Assembly (NCBI RefSeq): GCF_933775445.1
Contig: NC_065875.1
Coordinates: 16,553,555 to 16,617,554 of the forward strand
Direction: 5' to 3'
From: Argentina anserina
Lineage: Eukaryota > Streptophyta > Magnoliopsida > Rosales > Rosaceae
DNA length: 64,000 bases
Shown here: piece by piece, positions 1-12,897 of the stretch
Numbering within the stretch: the first letter of the stretch is position 1
Layout: every line of letters starts with the position of its first letter
Position numbers and translations under genes: made by a program
Notes under the pieces: generated by a model
Told to the model about the DNA's origin: nothing
The model's input: the letters and a program-made list of their open reading frames with translations, nothing else
The model's database searches: none

Positions 1-3000
1 GCTTAAATCTTCTCCAAAAACCGCATTCGTGACCCCTAAATTACCTGGAAAAGCATAGTAATTGGTGACCTGCATCTGATAGAGAATACCAATGATCTTG
101 AGCATTTACCTAAAGTTATTTCCGAACAAATGACTTCACATAAGTTCTTCAAATGTTGAGTCATCTGTTGTCAATGCTTGATCCGGATGCATGAGGGTCT
201 CAGAATCCTTCTTCAACATCCCCTTCTCTCTTTTTCCTTTCCTATAAAGTACAAATAAGATGAAATCAGAATTGTATAATTGAGATTTAAGATGAAGAAC
301 ATAAGAAATTGTAAAACATGAAACAGTATATAAACATTAACCCTCCTAAACTCGACCAACCGCAATGTGTTCTATTTTCTAAAGTCAACGAAAGAAGAAC
401 TACATAAATCATCTAATCTAAAATGATTAATTAATTTACCAAAAGTAAATAGCAATGGAAAGGTGCATCTGTGATATCATCTTTGTAAGGCACATATATG
501 CATTAGATTCTAGAAACACCCAATACTTTAGGTAGATCAAAGTTAATGACAATGGATAGATAGCTGCATCTTCCATCTTTCAATACATTTCATATTGCAG
601 TAGTATAAATCCAAATACCCACAACATTAATCTCACATTTGGGCATTTGATAGAATCTCAGTCACACTTAGCTTCAAACTGACTCTTGATGAAAAATGAG
701 TCAATATGTTCAGGCAAAAGTGTCCAAGCTTTAGCAGAATCATACATATAAGAGAAAAAAAAAATACCATTTCACATGTTGAATCAAAATTCTAAGAATG
801 GAGACTGGGAAAGGTGTATATTGTAGAACCTTGGCCTTCTCTCCATTTATTGGGAATGGTGATAGGTCCATGTTGTTTGACGACGCCGTATAGATCCCGA
901 GCAATCTTTATAGATTTCCAATGAAACACATGACTGGGAACTATGGATTTGCTCAATCTGCAAGCTTCAACAGAGAGAACCATGTGGTGGAGATCGTAAG
1001 CCGAAAAATTTGAAAGCGTATGGATCATACTTGCATGTGGTTTCGGCTTTTGAATAGATCAATAGCAAGACACTGATGGTCTGATGTAAATGAAATGAAT
1101 GTTTCCAATGGAGTAGACTTGCTGAGGAAAAGCAAACCTAATTGCAAAAGCTGGAGGAAGGAGAACGAACCAGTGGAGATCAAGGGTAGGGAAGAAATTA
1201 TGACGCGTGTAGGTCCCCGTTTAATTTGATACCACAAAGAATTGCAGGGCTGCAATTAATATGGAAGTAAGGTCCCCGTAATTTTCTCGACAAAACATCA
1301 GCGAGGACAAAGTCGGAACATACCATTCTGTAGTTTGTGAACAGTTTAGCACAACTCCCAAAACTCACCAAATATTAGAGACTAGTGGTGAGGCCGCGCT
1401 CCGCAGCGGTGTTTGCTAGAGTAATTACAGTTTACAGATGAATGAAAAGATTAGTTTCATTTATATATTTTTGGTCGCGGCATTACACTTCATAAGACAG
1501 TGGCCAGTTCTTTATTACATAAAAAAAAACAAATGCAAATTGGTTGGCATAGTTCATATGTTTGAACCATCCCTAAACCTATTTCTACATGAACCCCCAC
1601 CGTCTGTTTGTCTTTCACTATCAACATTGGAAAACATAATATAACACTGTTAAATGTGGCTTGTATAATGAGAATATTTTGACAAACAGATATTATACCT
1701 TGAAGTTTTGATAATCATACTGCATTTATGTTCTTGTTGATTTGAGATATATTACAGTAGAAAATATGTTAAGACATGATGACAAACAGCTATAACATAC
1801 CATCATACTAACTTGTATCTAAAATATTGAAATCGTTGTGTGATGATTCCTCTGTTACATAACCACAGTTTTCTTTACTACTAACATAAACATAGACAAA
1901 TAGATCACATAGACTGATAAACAATAAAAAGAAAATGTTGGCCTAATCATTAACAAAAATAAATGATTGATTGAAGAAAAATACAATATAGATTCATTTA
2001 AAATATAACAATATATCAAAGCACATTCTTCAGAAAAGAAATATATTAAAGCACTTTCAACCCTTCAAAAACATTAACAGCCCGACTCATCTAGCAACAA
2101 AAAACATGGCCCTTCAGATCAATAAATGACAAATGTTTTGCTTAAAATTCATGAAAAGATAAACAGTCCACAATATGACTAATGGTTATCTATAACTTAC
2201 ACAATCAACAGCAAATATGCTCTGCAACAGCAACCAGCTTCAACAGAAGATATCTATATCCAACTACAACCAAATCCACAGATTATAGCTGAAGTCAAGC
2301 AGGATAGAAGATTATAGAACAATGAAGATAAATAAGACACCAATTTGTAGATTCTATCTATTCAGGAATGATATCATGTGGGGAGAGGAGTTATCCCACC
2401 CAAATTTTACAAAAAAGGTAAATTTTGTCAACCAAAACAGAATCCCAATGCAGCCAAGGACACCAAGTATTTATCAAACCCACTCGGACAATTAGAACAA
2501 AATATACTTTCTAGTAGCCCAACAAAATGAGCATACCTAATATAAGTAATATCTCTTCCACTGTTGAAGGGAAGGCATACCCATCATTCAATATAGCCGA
2601 CTTATTCAGGAGTCGGTTTGTATTCAACCTCATTTTGATATGATTTAATGAAATCAATCCTAATATAGGCATTTTGTTTCCCATATATGTAGTGAGAGTT
2701 TGAAAGGCTTACAAATATAAGCCTGCAATTCACTTTAGATAGTAGATAGGAAGACTCATTAGTCATTACTCATTAGCATTGCAATAGTGCCAGCTCGGTT
2801 ACCATTCATGTGTCGAGTGAGTTACTCACTTCTAAGTCAAGTTTTTATATCAAAAAGATAATTATTTATGTACACAGAAGTGGCTAATTGTTCATATCAT
2901 CATGACAATTCTGTTAATTATATTTTCACTTTGAGAGGCAGTAAGATATAATAATAGTTTAGTTCAATTAGTTTTGTCTAAACAATGTCATTACAGTAGC

Positions 3001-5350
3001 CGACTAAGTGAGGTACTCTAAATGAAACAAAGTTTACTTCTAAGTGATATCATTCTAACAAACCAATATGAGAACCCCAAACCCCTGCATCACCCCAAGT
3101 AAGAGACACAGTTATATCTCCTTCTATCTCTTTCACTTTCAAATGTTCCAGACTTTACATATTATAAACAGGCTGGGTCAGTCTTTGTTGAAGTGGAAAA
3201 AATATGCTCCAAATCACACAGATTACTAACAAGTTAGGTATGCAGTTCGCGTAGTTTAGACATTAAGGTGTCTACCACTCATCCATATCTCTGTGTATGT
3301 ATATGTATGGGAAAAGACCAAAAACATAAACAACTCAAAACCATGATCAACTATAGTCAACCACAACCTTACAAATAAATGGATCAAAATCCAACATGAA
3401 CAGGAAGAAACAAAAGGATGAAGCTGACTTGGTCTCTAACACGAAAACAAAACCATGTCAATCCAGACACAACCACAGTCAATCTGTTGACCAACTCAAT
3501 CCACATATCAAAATCATGAAATCGAAACTACAACTTCAAACAACTAAAAAAGACCCACACCGTACACACATAACATACCAAAATCTTATTATGGAGGAAC
3601 CATAAAGCTTAAACAAATTACCTCAACTCCTTACTGTCCTTGTACAAACCCACATTTAGCAGCAAATGGGCCGGAAAAAAAAAAGAAAAAAAAAAGGTTG
3701 AAAGAAAATAAACCATCAGAAAGATCATCAAAGCAAATCCAGAATGAAAGAATAAGAAATCGAAATCAAGCACACCAATGACACCTGGAGCTCGAAATAT
3801 TCTTAAGATATAGGATTGACTCAGTCAACAGTTCTCCTTATGCTTCTGAGTAGCTGCAATCCAAAAATTGAGTTCTTGAAATTTAAAACTTGATAGGTCG
3901 TAGCAGCAGAGGCCATATCTGTAAATGGAAGAAAGAAGCAGTAGACCTCAATAGTAAAATGTTAGGAAATGAATTAATACCCAAAATCCCAAGTCTGTAA
4001 AATAGGCAGACCCAGAAAATAATCAAATACACAGTAGAAGAAGAGAGGGAAAGATTTATTACCTGATTGTTGGGAAGTTTGGTGACCCTGCCAATTTGAG
4101 AGAGCATTGGAATAAGAAGATCTGTCAAGATGATCAATTAAGAGATCTGCAAAATTAAGAAAGCGGATTCACCAAACCAATTAAACTGCATCATATTATT
4201 CATATATACGTTTAACATTAGAAGCAAAATAATCAGAGGATACATTATCCCACCATTATCCATAACCCAATTGAATTACATTAGTAGAAACTAAGACAAC
4301 AACAAAAACACTCAAATGATGACCAACCTGATTAGAAATTTAACTCTAAACTCATACTGAACAGCAGCAAATTCACAGAAACACATGAATAAAAAAACTA
4401 ACTGAAGAGAAACAGATGTCTTTTCTCATAAATAGGGAACAAAAAAAAAGAATTTTTATAAATTGAAGCCCGAATTAACCATAGGCAGAATCTAGAACAT
4501 AGGAATCCCGAAAATAAACCCTGATCGAATATAGGCAGAACAAAAAATAACTCAAGAACACAAATGAAACCATCGAAAAACATAAAGAAATTGAGTACAC
4601 ACAAATACAAACCGAAATTACAAACCCTTCTCAGTGAAGGATCAAATTAGCACAAACGATCAAATACAAATATATAGAATTTCCACAATCCATAGAACAA
4701 ATTGGAAAGCAAGAGAAAATAAAACATCTGTGGAAACAATAAATCTAACAACCCCACTGAAGAAGAGAATAACTCAAGGAACTTCGATGGGTAGGGAGCA
4801 GCAATTTGATTCAGGAACAAACGAATTCTCTTAGTTATCTCTCTCACAGTTATCAAACAATCGCACATGACACCACCGTCTTTCTACTGAAGCAAAACAG
4901 GTGTCACACAAATAAACCCTTCTATACATGCAGCCACACAAACAGGCACCTGAAAGCCCAAAAATCAACAAATCGATTTCAATTAAAACAAAACCAAGAA
5001 TTCATAACCCAGAAGGGTTTTTACCTGTTCCGTCTCTTCAAGATTAACTCCAAAGCTGAGGTCTTGGTCTGCGCCACAGAGGTCGTCTGGTGTCCTCACT
5101 TCTTCCTTATCTTGACGTCGCCGAATCCTTAAGCCTTCGATCAGCTCGTCAAGTTCTCCAATTTTTTTGATTGGGAGTCTAATCTATGCTATAATTTATC
5201 ATTAATTACATAGAGAGATTGATTGGTACCTCTGAATTGAAGCTAGAAGACGAAGAGAAGAACTGAAGCATCTGTGGTGAAGACTGAAGAGAACGATAGG
5301 CAACTGAGAAAAGTGAGGGCACAGCTCAGTGTCACCCCAACCCATCTTTA
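1..5350 (-). other. Unidentified minus-strand exon-like segments
   Basis: No known protein is recognisable, but several minus-strand pieces look like exons. One is at about 139-241: an acceptor-like TTTATAG is followed by about 35 open codons ending in a stop. One is at about 4075-4148: a TTTTGCAG acceptor and a CAG/GTAATA donor. One begins near 3915 with an ATG just after an ACAG acceptor. A purine-rich piece near 5030-5155 ends at a CAG/GTAAAA donor, and a leader-like piece near 5222-5330 ends at GAG/GTACCA. Together they could be the 5' untranslated and first coding exons of a gene running left out of the window, or a noncoding transcript. The open frames at 792-1028 and 1025-1255 match nothing I know. 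Confidence 0.25.
1335..1420. repeat. Dispersed repeat end with GC-rich palindrome
   Basis: A block beginning TGTGAACAGT and ending AAATATTAGAGA (1335-1381) recurs with a few mismatches at 7266-7311. It is followed here by a GC-rich short palindrome, CCGC-loop-GCGG, near 1393-1410. A similar palindrome follows a TTAGAGAGTAAA string near 5488-5530. These look like ends of a dispersed DNA element. I could not define its family or both termini. Confidence 0.3.
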
Positions 5351-7600
5351 GTAGTTAGTAACCAGTGGCATTTTATGTTTATACCCTCACCTTTCATCTC
5401 TGTTGGCTTTACATCTCAGGGTAAAACCGTCCGCACACTGTACAGTGTCAAGTCGTACATCCACCCACGCTTAATAGCAGGGAAATTAGAGAGTAAACTA
5501 GTTATAATACCCGCGCTTTGTTACGGGATTTACAACCAAAATGCTTGTAATTTTTTTATTAAAAAACTTTTTTGTTAATTGCTATATAAGTGAAACATGT
5601 ACACAATATAGTCTAATGCATTTCTTCTAATAGTTTTTCACGGATGAGTGCATGCAAATAAGAGAGTTAGCCTACATATAAGAAATAATTTTTCCCTCTT
5701 ATCTCAATATGCAACTTGCTACTTGCTTTAGTTTATCTCAAGGTTTTTAACACTTCCAAATTCCAATTCAATGCTTAAGAATGAAGGCAGTAGGTCCTCT
5801 GCTGTTGAAGGTGCTACATTATAACAATCCATTGGTTTGTCTACAATAATTACCATCTGTAATTCAGTTAAGCATCTATTAGCTTGTCAACTCCCAAAAA
5901 TGATGGACAAAAAACAGAAGTACTTATGTCATCAAAAGCTGAACTTTAACGACATATGAAGATTACGGAATGGAACAAATATATCGAATTTCATCCAAAG
6001 TTTTTTTTGATGTGTATTCTCTCATATTCTAAACTAAGCAACAAAAGAAAATAAAAAATGAGATAAAATATTTTTTATGAGCATAGAGAATAAAAAATTA
6101 CCTTTTGTAGCATATGCTTCTCATCTTAATCCAGTGGTAGATACGGTATGATGAACTGTTGTAACAGTCATGTAGAAGTTTATATGAAATACAACACAAA
6201 CATCATTAACAATTACTGAGTTTCATTGCCATGGAAAAGATGAAGTTAGAATGATGTTGTTACCATGAAAGAGATTAGCAAATGATTGTGTTCCATATAG
6301 AATAGTTGATGATTGTTCTTTTATGATTCCTATTATCGAAAACAGTGTGTAGACGTTTGGTGCCCATTTACGGTTATGTGTTCCAAATGTGGATATTAAA
6401 GACATGCGGTGGAAAAATTTGGAATGCATACAAAGTAAGATGGCTAATTCATAATTCATCAATATAACAATGTGTTATGCAAACGAAATCCACACAAAAC
6501 CAAACAATAAAAACACGAAATAGATCAATAGAGCTACCAAATCCCGCCAAAATCATATCAAATTAATCTAATTTCCCTAGTACATATATGAAATTAAAAA
6601 ACGTTTGCGCCTGAAGAAAAATGAGGTAATTGCACTTCCAAAATATGAACTTTGAAGAATAATGAAGAATCGAAGATTTTTAGGAGTCTGAGAACAAAAC
6701 CCATACAAAACAAAATGCTTAAATGGTAGACACCCAAATGTAAAAAAGTGAATAACCAAATAGAAGCTTACCCATAACTTAATATGTAAAAAATCTCTGA
6801 TAGCTACTCCGCGCTCGGTCATGGGAACTCCTCATCCTCCCTCTATCTCTCTATGTAGATCAGACAAATGCCCAACAACCGAGACAAATGCAAATGATCA
6901 GTTGAAAATTCCTTTAAAATCAAAACTCAATGAGTTCAAAACCATTAGAAACAAATAACACATTCAAACTGAAAACTGCTATTACCAAGACCGTGTGCTT
7001 GAATTTGATCAAACATATTCGTTCTCAGTTTTAGTGGTCATTCTAAGGTGAATATCTAGTCTCAGGAAAGCGTAGATATGGAGAAAGAAGAGACCGACGT
7101 CTGATGCGATGAGAGAAATTCATTATGGCGATCAAATTCTTTCAGTGGTTTACGGAAGCTTCACGATAGAGACTAATGTAGTGGAAAACCCTTTTATTTA
7201 TTAAACTTGCCGACTGCAATCTCACATTTTCCCTCCTCTAATAATTTTCAGACAATTTTACCCTTTGTGAACAGTATAGCGCGCTTCCCAAATCTCACTA
7301 AATATTAGATAGTAAATTGGAATGTCAGTGAACAAATGAACTAGCTAAATTGCAGCTAGTGTTTAGAAAAGATAGATGCGCATTTTGAAAGATTAAACAT
7401 TACATTTAGTTACGAATTACATATGGGTTTGCCTTATTGCAGATTAAGCAATCACGTACGTACACTATTCTGGACATAAACAAACCAAGTATCTACATGT
7501 TACTGATTAAATATCAAAAGAAACTACCACAACAATCAAAACTCGACGTCGTTTCTTCCAACTGCGGAGTCTTAGAAACACCTGAGGTCTGAAGATACAT
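5351..7600. other. Intergenic stretch, no gene recognised
   Basis: AT-rich sequence with many stops in all frames. It contains the GC-rich palindrome near 5510-5530 and the second copy of the 1335 repeat at 7266-7311. Nothing else is recognised before the end of the NPF gene. Confidence 0.4.
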
Positions 7601-7615
7601 CCGGGTGAGGCATAT

Positions 7616-9680
7616 TTACTGTTTTTGTATGTACGGCGATTCACTTTGTTCATTTCCATCTGGTTCGCAACATACTTGCGCATTACCATCCTCCTTTCTA
7701 TAGAAGTAAACAGCAACGAAAAAGTAATAGCAAAGGTTAGCAACGCCAATGAATACTAGTACCCGGTAGTACTTGTCCAGACGATTCATGTATACATCAT
7801 TAACCAACCAAGTTCGTCCAAACCCGACAATACTAACTGCGGTTAGTACTGTTCCAATACCCAGGACTAATTCACCAGCGTAGGATCCATAATACATTGC
7901 CTTTCTCTTACCATTAGCCTCAACTCGATCGGCAAAAAACTCGACCAGCCCATCTGCCGCCAACCCTCTCATAAACCCTAACAGGGAGAATTGTGGAATT
8001 AACCATACAATACTCAGGGAAACAGGCCTAGGATTGCTGTCATCATATTCTGTAGAAATCTTACTTCTCCTACGAATCTCAACTTGCCAAGCAGCAACCA
8101 TACACAGCACTGAGCAAACTAAACCACAACCGATCTTGGCCAGCGTAGCACGGTTTGACTGTTTTGGAATTACTAACCTCCAAATAAATGAGATCACAAA
8201 CCTTGATAAGGATTGGAGTATAACAAAATAAAAGGATATCGATGGGAGCTCAGAGTTCTTCAGAAGATTCATTTGCTCAAAAAAGAAGGTGCTTCCCGTT
8301 GCGTCCACCAGACTGTATACGATGAAGGCTAGGCACATGACTAGCATTTCTTTGTAATAACGTTTTCTGGAAACGGGTTTGAGCCAGAACTTCCAGTCTG
8401 CAGCTGTTTCTTTAGATGGAGCGAGACTTTTGACGGCTTGGCAGAGTCCAGGATTTCGTGGTGCATCTTCTACTGCTGGATCATTTGTTTCATTTCTTAT
8501 ATTTCTGTAATACGCGAAGACACCATACCAGAACAACAAGTAAGAAACAACAACAACGACCACTGAGAGAAATAGTTGAGTTTCCCAAGATCTATTTACA
8601 ATTGCAAGAGGTACCGCTGCACCAATGAACCAGGGGTGGCTCCATAAAGCCGTTTGACGGGTTTCTACACGTTTTTGCTTGTCTTCTTCTTCTTCAGCAC
8701 TACTTGTTTCGGGTAATTTAATCTTGTAATCTGCTTCACTCAAATATTGGTCATCGAGAAATTTATCCAAAGCAGCCGGCCGTCCAGCCTCGCCTATTGC
8801 TAACAGTAAACCCGCTCCGTAGAATACATAATCAGATAGATTGCCCCGGTCCTGGATGCCCACATACTTAGATACACTCCATAAGAGAACCAGTCCCTGC
8901 AGCATATATACGCGAGGTATATCATGAATAATTCTATCTAAAACGTTATATGCATTAAAAGAAATTTAATATTCTTGATTTGGAGTGAACTTGCTGGTCA
9001 ATAGTTGCCAAGAGAAAGTTCACTAGATATTTCATATATTAACAAATTGATTTGGTTGTGTGCTAATTGTTACGGTGGAATACATGCATGCACTTGCGTT
9101 TAGTAGACACGACTGTAAACCATCCATCTAGCTAGCTAGGGACCCTAAACGTGCAAAGCATTTTACCCTCTTCTATTTATTGAGCTTGGAAAGAAGCACA
9201 TCCTCCTAACTAAACTGTAACTTAAAGAGTTCGGTCAAACTACTTACAAGAAGATAGGCAGCATTTGTGGACGCAATCACCATAAAAGGACCGACGGTGT
9301 TAGAGATGAAAGCAAGGACAAACACCATGATACCTGATATCCCATTCAGCAGATTTATAGTAACCGCAGCCATATCGCTTGTCGGCTGCTTCCAATCGTT
9401 CCATAATACAACTGTGAGGTACGTTATCAATATCTGTATCACCACATGGTTCACGAAGCTATGGCTCAAGACCAAACCTACGTATATAAGTATTTCAACA
9501 CGAGTTAGTTTCAGATGTTTAAAGTAAACTGCTAATCAAGCACGAATTTAATTAACACGCCGTCATGCCGATATGTACGTATAAGTTAAACTAATTAGTA
9601 CCCCGGATGCATAAGGTAGCTTTGGAAAAGTAGACGTAGTTTCCCATCCACTTTCGCACTGAACTGAAGAGTTTCCACAT
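7616..9680 (-). CDS. NRT1/PTR family (NPF) proton-coupled-type transporter
   Basis: This gene encodes a polytopic major-facilitator membrane protein of the NPF family, whose members move nitrate, peptides or hormones across the plasma or vacuolar membrane. I rebuilt three exons: 9602-9680, 9248-9477 and 7616-8896, giving 529 residues, slightly short for the family (about 540-600). The donors are G/GTAC and CTT/GTAAGT; the acceptors are TAG and TGCAG; phases match. The family pattern seen as GG-x-x-PC-x-x-x-F-x-x-DQF is present in diverged form as EAGRPAALDKFLDDQ near residue 145. An acidic, lysine-rich loop follows (about 168-180), then six or more hydrophobic spans. The resemblance is closest to the NPF5 subgroup, by memory of the family. 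The first-helix ExxE[R/K] proton-coupling motif is not visible; the aligned stretch reads LVLSHSF. A stop just upstream of the ATG in one reading, and the short leader, leave the N-terminus less certain than the rest. The substrate cannot be told. Confidence 0.85.
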
Positions 9681-9985
9681 TTTATACGCACTGCGGGATA
9701 TGTACTGGAAATATAACCTGCATTTGCAAGCATAAAATTTAAACATCAGCTTCAAGCCTTCAAAATAAAGAACAAGAAATTATACCAGAAGTCTATTTCA
9801 AAATAATTAGGTTCAAGCAAATAAGATCAACAAAATAATAGTAATATATAACATATAACGTATCTGCCAGAAGATTCAGGATGCCTTGGCTATACCTTTA
9901 AATCAGTGTAAACCTTCAACAGCAGATCGAAGTGCTGTGCAGCCTTTTCTGTACATGCACTCTTTGAAGCTGCAGTTTTGATGTG
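9681..9985 (-). other. NPF gene 5' leader, possible leader intron
   Basis: Between the TATA box and the start codon lies a leader of about 300 bases. A possible intron runs from AAAG/GTATAG near 9893 to an ATGCAG acceptor near 9720. A short upstream ATG frame ends at a stop before that donor. The exact transcription start is inferred from the TATA position only. Confidence 0.35.
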
Positions 9986-10010
9986 AAGAGAAATGGGATG
10001 GGACTTCGGG

Positions 10011-10018
10011 TATTTATA
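10011..10018 (-). promoter_or_regulatory. TATA box of the NPF gene
   Basis: On the minus strand the sequence reads GGTATAAATACCC, a strong plant TATA box about 330 bases upstream of the NPF start codon. Transcription should begin about 30 bases further downstream, near 9980. Confidence 0.6.
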
Positions 10019-10159
10019 CCATGGCTTCCATCGTACAAGTTGACACGGGTGAGAGGAGACTTTCAAATTTTCCCAAGGACAAAAATTATGCAGTAATATT
10101 CTTCACAGGATATTTCCACGGCCTCATCCACTGGTTTTTTTTTCTATAGCAAGTTGGTC

Positions 10160-10325
10160 TTGGACTAATTCAGAAGTGCATGTTGAGATTTAGAAAAGAA
10201 CAACTACAAGGTGAAATACGGTCTTAAGTTTAAGAAGAAATTTCCCACTTGATTAACATGACTAATTTTAGAAGTGCATGAATCGACATCATTATTTTAA
10301 AACCACTAAGGCTACTAGCTCTATC
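10160..10325. repeat. Segmental duplication, copy 1
   Basis: This stretch upstream of the NPF promoter is repeated, diverged but colinear, at 13265-13576. Shared blocks include TTGGACTAATTCAGAAGTGC, AAGGTGAAATACGGTCTT, AATTTTAGAAGTGCATG, AATCGACATCATTA and GCTACTAGCTCTA. Copy 1 lacks about 140 bases that copy 2 holds between the last two pairs of blocks (about 13388-13528). Confidence 0.6.
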
Positions 10326-11694
10326 AAGAACCAGAACCAATTCCAAAACAATATGAGCAGTTGTTTCGGATTCAAGATCCGAATGCATGTACGTTTTGGG
10401 TCCCAAATACGGATCCAGTCTTACCCGAAAACGAGTGAGAAACAATGTGAGGCCATGCACAAACAACCTCATTCCCCGAGCCCAACAAGTTGGGCTTCCA
10501 AAAGGAGACGGTCCAAATGGGTGTACTCAGGCCACCCAAATAATTCGGTACCCAAACACCTCCAAACAGAGCAGCCCAGTCTCCTTCGACGAAGCAAGGA
10601 AACCCGTCGCCTTAATCAACGCCACCAATCACCGCTTCACAGCGGCGGGGCCAACCCACTTAGAAATGAGCCCTGCCCCTATCGAACTGCAGACCCAGAA
10701 CTCAACCTACCCATCCCTACCACCGATCAACTACGTCGACTCGCACTTGATTACCCTTTGAGAAGAAGGGAGTTTTGTCAAAGTGGTTAGGCCACCAACT
10801 ACTGCCACCCTTTAACTGTAGCAGAGTTGTGCTAGGTTTCATTCAAAATTTCTACAGATCTTTTTAGATTGTATTTTTTATAAACTCATTATTGATAAGT
10901 CTTCTTTAAAATAAACGCATGCATATTTTTCTTTATTTTACACACACTCCACGTAAGCAAACTTATTATATAGAGCGTACGTCTATAATTAATGGTGTTT
11001 TCCATTTTCCATGTTACTAATTTGTCCTTCAGATTATAGTATACTAGTATGTTATATTTGGTATGTTACTCAATCTTAGCATCAATTTGTATTTCAAGCA
11101 GTAAGCTAAAATTTAGTTGAATTTAATTTTATCTCATAAATTTTACATTCTTAATTTCTTACCTTATTTTATATTTTCTTTACTCACTTGATTATATATA
11201 TATATATATATATATATTCTCTTCGTAGAAGTATTCCATTTTAAACAAAGTTTCATATTTTCTTTCAAAAGATGAAAAGAGACTTTGATTATAATCTTTA
11301 AAAATATTTGTATTCTTGTTTCAAGGTAAGGGAAGAAGGTAAGCGTCGATAGTACATACTTCTTGCATATGTCTCTCTGAGCTAATTGAAGAAGTATTCT
11401 GAAAGAATTGAAGAAGACAGAAGAAAGGGAAAATGTGTTTTGAACAACAAATTGGATTGCATTTCAGTCCTCACCTCACATCGATGCATTAATTTTCACA
11501 ATCAGGAAAAAGTCTGATTGCAAGGTACATAATTTTTTTTCCTGTTGGCAATTTTTTTTCTCTCCTTTTAGGTATAATTATTCTTTCATGTTTAAACTTG
11601 ATCGAGAGAACTTTTTACCCTCAACTATTTATAATTTTAATCTACCTATGAACTAAGTAAAGCTTGAGTAACTTAACATTGATTACCATAATAT

Positions 11695-11736
<42 letters not shown>

Positions 11737-11960
11737 TCCTCTTCTAGAGAGGAGCCCCGTTTTTAAAATAAAATACGGAGTTCCTTATTTAACTAACTTT
11801 TCGGTCACTTTTTCACATCTCCATCATTCAATAGTTAGGTATGTATGTATGGACCATCCATACAAAATTCCATTCAATTTGGTAGAGTATATATCATTTA
11901 ATTAGTTAAGAAAAAATTAAATTTAATTAAACATAATATAACTAAGGTAGAGTATCTGTT
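10326..11960. other. Intergenic stretch with possible element debris and TA microsatellites
   Basis: The segment 10387-10790 is GC-richer than its surroundings and open in two plus-strand frames (124 and 170 codons), but neither product is recognised. It may be decayed retroelement sequence. Downstream the DNA is AT-rich with TA runs at about 11192-11218 and 11704-11733. No gene is supported. Confidence 0.3.
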
Positions 11961-11977
11961 AAGTGATATGTCATGTA

Positions 11978-12880
11978 GTTTATTATGTTTCTCAGGAAAA
12001 GCACAGCCGTCCCTTTTCTCTCTAGGTCTTCGACCTAGTGTTTCAAGAGCTTTTGCGGGAAGGGTGCGGCGACGGAGGTCTGACCTCGTCGTCTACACTA
12101 GGAGAACACCTCGTGTTCATCGGAGGAGGTGGTCTTCGAGCATCTGTTCAAAGACAGTGGTCGATTGGAGCAAGGTTGATTTGGAAAAGGGAAGGAGTGA
12201 CGAAGGGAAGGCTTTGGTTGGCTTCACTACAGAGAAGGTTGTTGTATGGCGGTGGAAATCCGTTGGGGGTCCTGTGTTGGGTGAGTCGGCTGTTGAGTCA
12301 CGTTTGTGGGGTTTCGACGACGCTACGTGGAAGCTTGAGTCTCTTAAGGAGTGGTTTTGCAGGAGTGGTGGTCTTACTCCTTCGCCTGTAGCGGGAAGAT
12401 GAGGCCGATGTGGGTGATGGGGTGGTTAAGTCAACCACCGGAGACGACAGTATTGAGGTTGCACTCTGCAACCAAACTTTGGTGGGCCTAGGCCAAGATG
12501 TTTGGGCTTGCGCTCTTGGATGGCCTTATGTTTGGGCTGGTAAGGAGGGTGTTTTGCCACCCTCATTTATCACTTAGCTCTTTAATGGAGAGGCTGAATA
12601 TGCTAAGAACACCCCTAATGGGTGTGTGTGTCTTCTGCTAGATCGGTTTCCCCTGGTATGCTGAATAAGTTAGCTGTGCTAACAGGCTTTAATAGTATGG
12701 TTAACAGTTTTGTGCCTATTCCCAGAGATTCAACATAGAAATGTTCAAAAATCTAGTTCATAGGTTTTTGTTATTCTACACATTTCATTTACGTCATAGT
12801 CCACGAGTACGGAATGTGTTCATAATGTAGCATATTTTACCCAGTTTTAATACATGACTTTCCTCGTTTTTCAAATAAAA
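11978..12880 (+). mobile_element. 5'-truncated LINE (L1-like) retrotransposon
   Basis: About 900 bases of GC-richer sequence end in an A-rich tail, AAATAAAAAA. They are flanked by a 17-base direct repeat, AAGTGATATG[T/C]CATGT[A/G]G, at 11961-11977 and 12881-12897. A long, slightly diverged TSD plus a 3' A tail with no terminal repeats is the mark of a target-primed LINE insertion. The overlapping open frames inside (11968-12402 and 12038-12391) are probably remnants and no domain is recognised. The 5' end, including reverse transcriptase, is missing. Confidence 0.65.
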
Positions 12881-12897
12881 AAGTGATATGCCATGTG

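Noticed and set aside
1385..1425. Helitron terminus at the GC palindrome
   Set aside because: A CTAG follows the hairpin but the next base is A rather than T, and no TC start was found, so the Helitron rules are not met.
10278..10790. 170-codon plus-strand frame as a gene
   Set aside because: Basic, low-complexity product without known domain; an overlapping second frame is open too, so it reads as GC-rich debris.
11968..12402. 144-codon plus-strand frame as a host gene
   Set aside because: It overlaps the TSD and lies in the truncated LINE; no domain is recognised.
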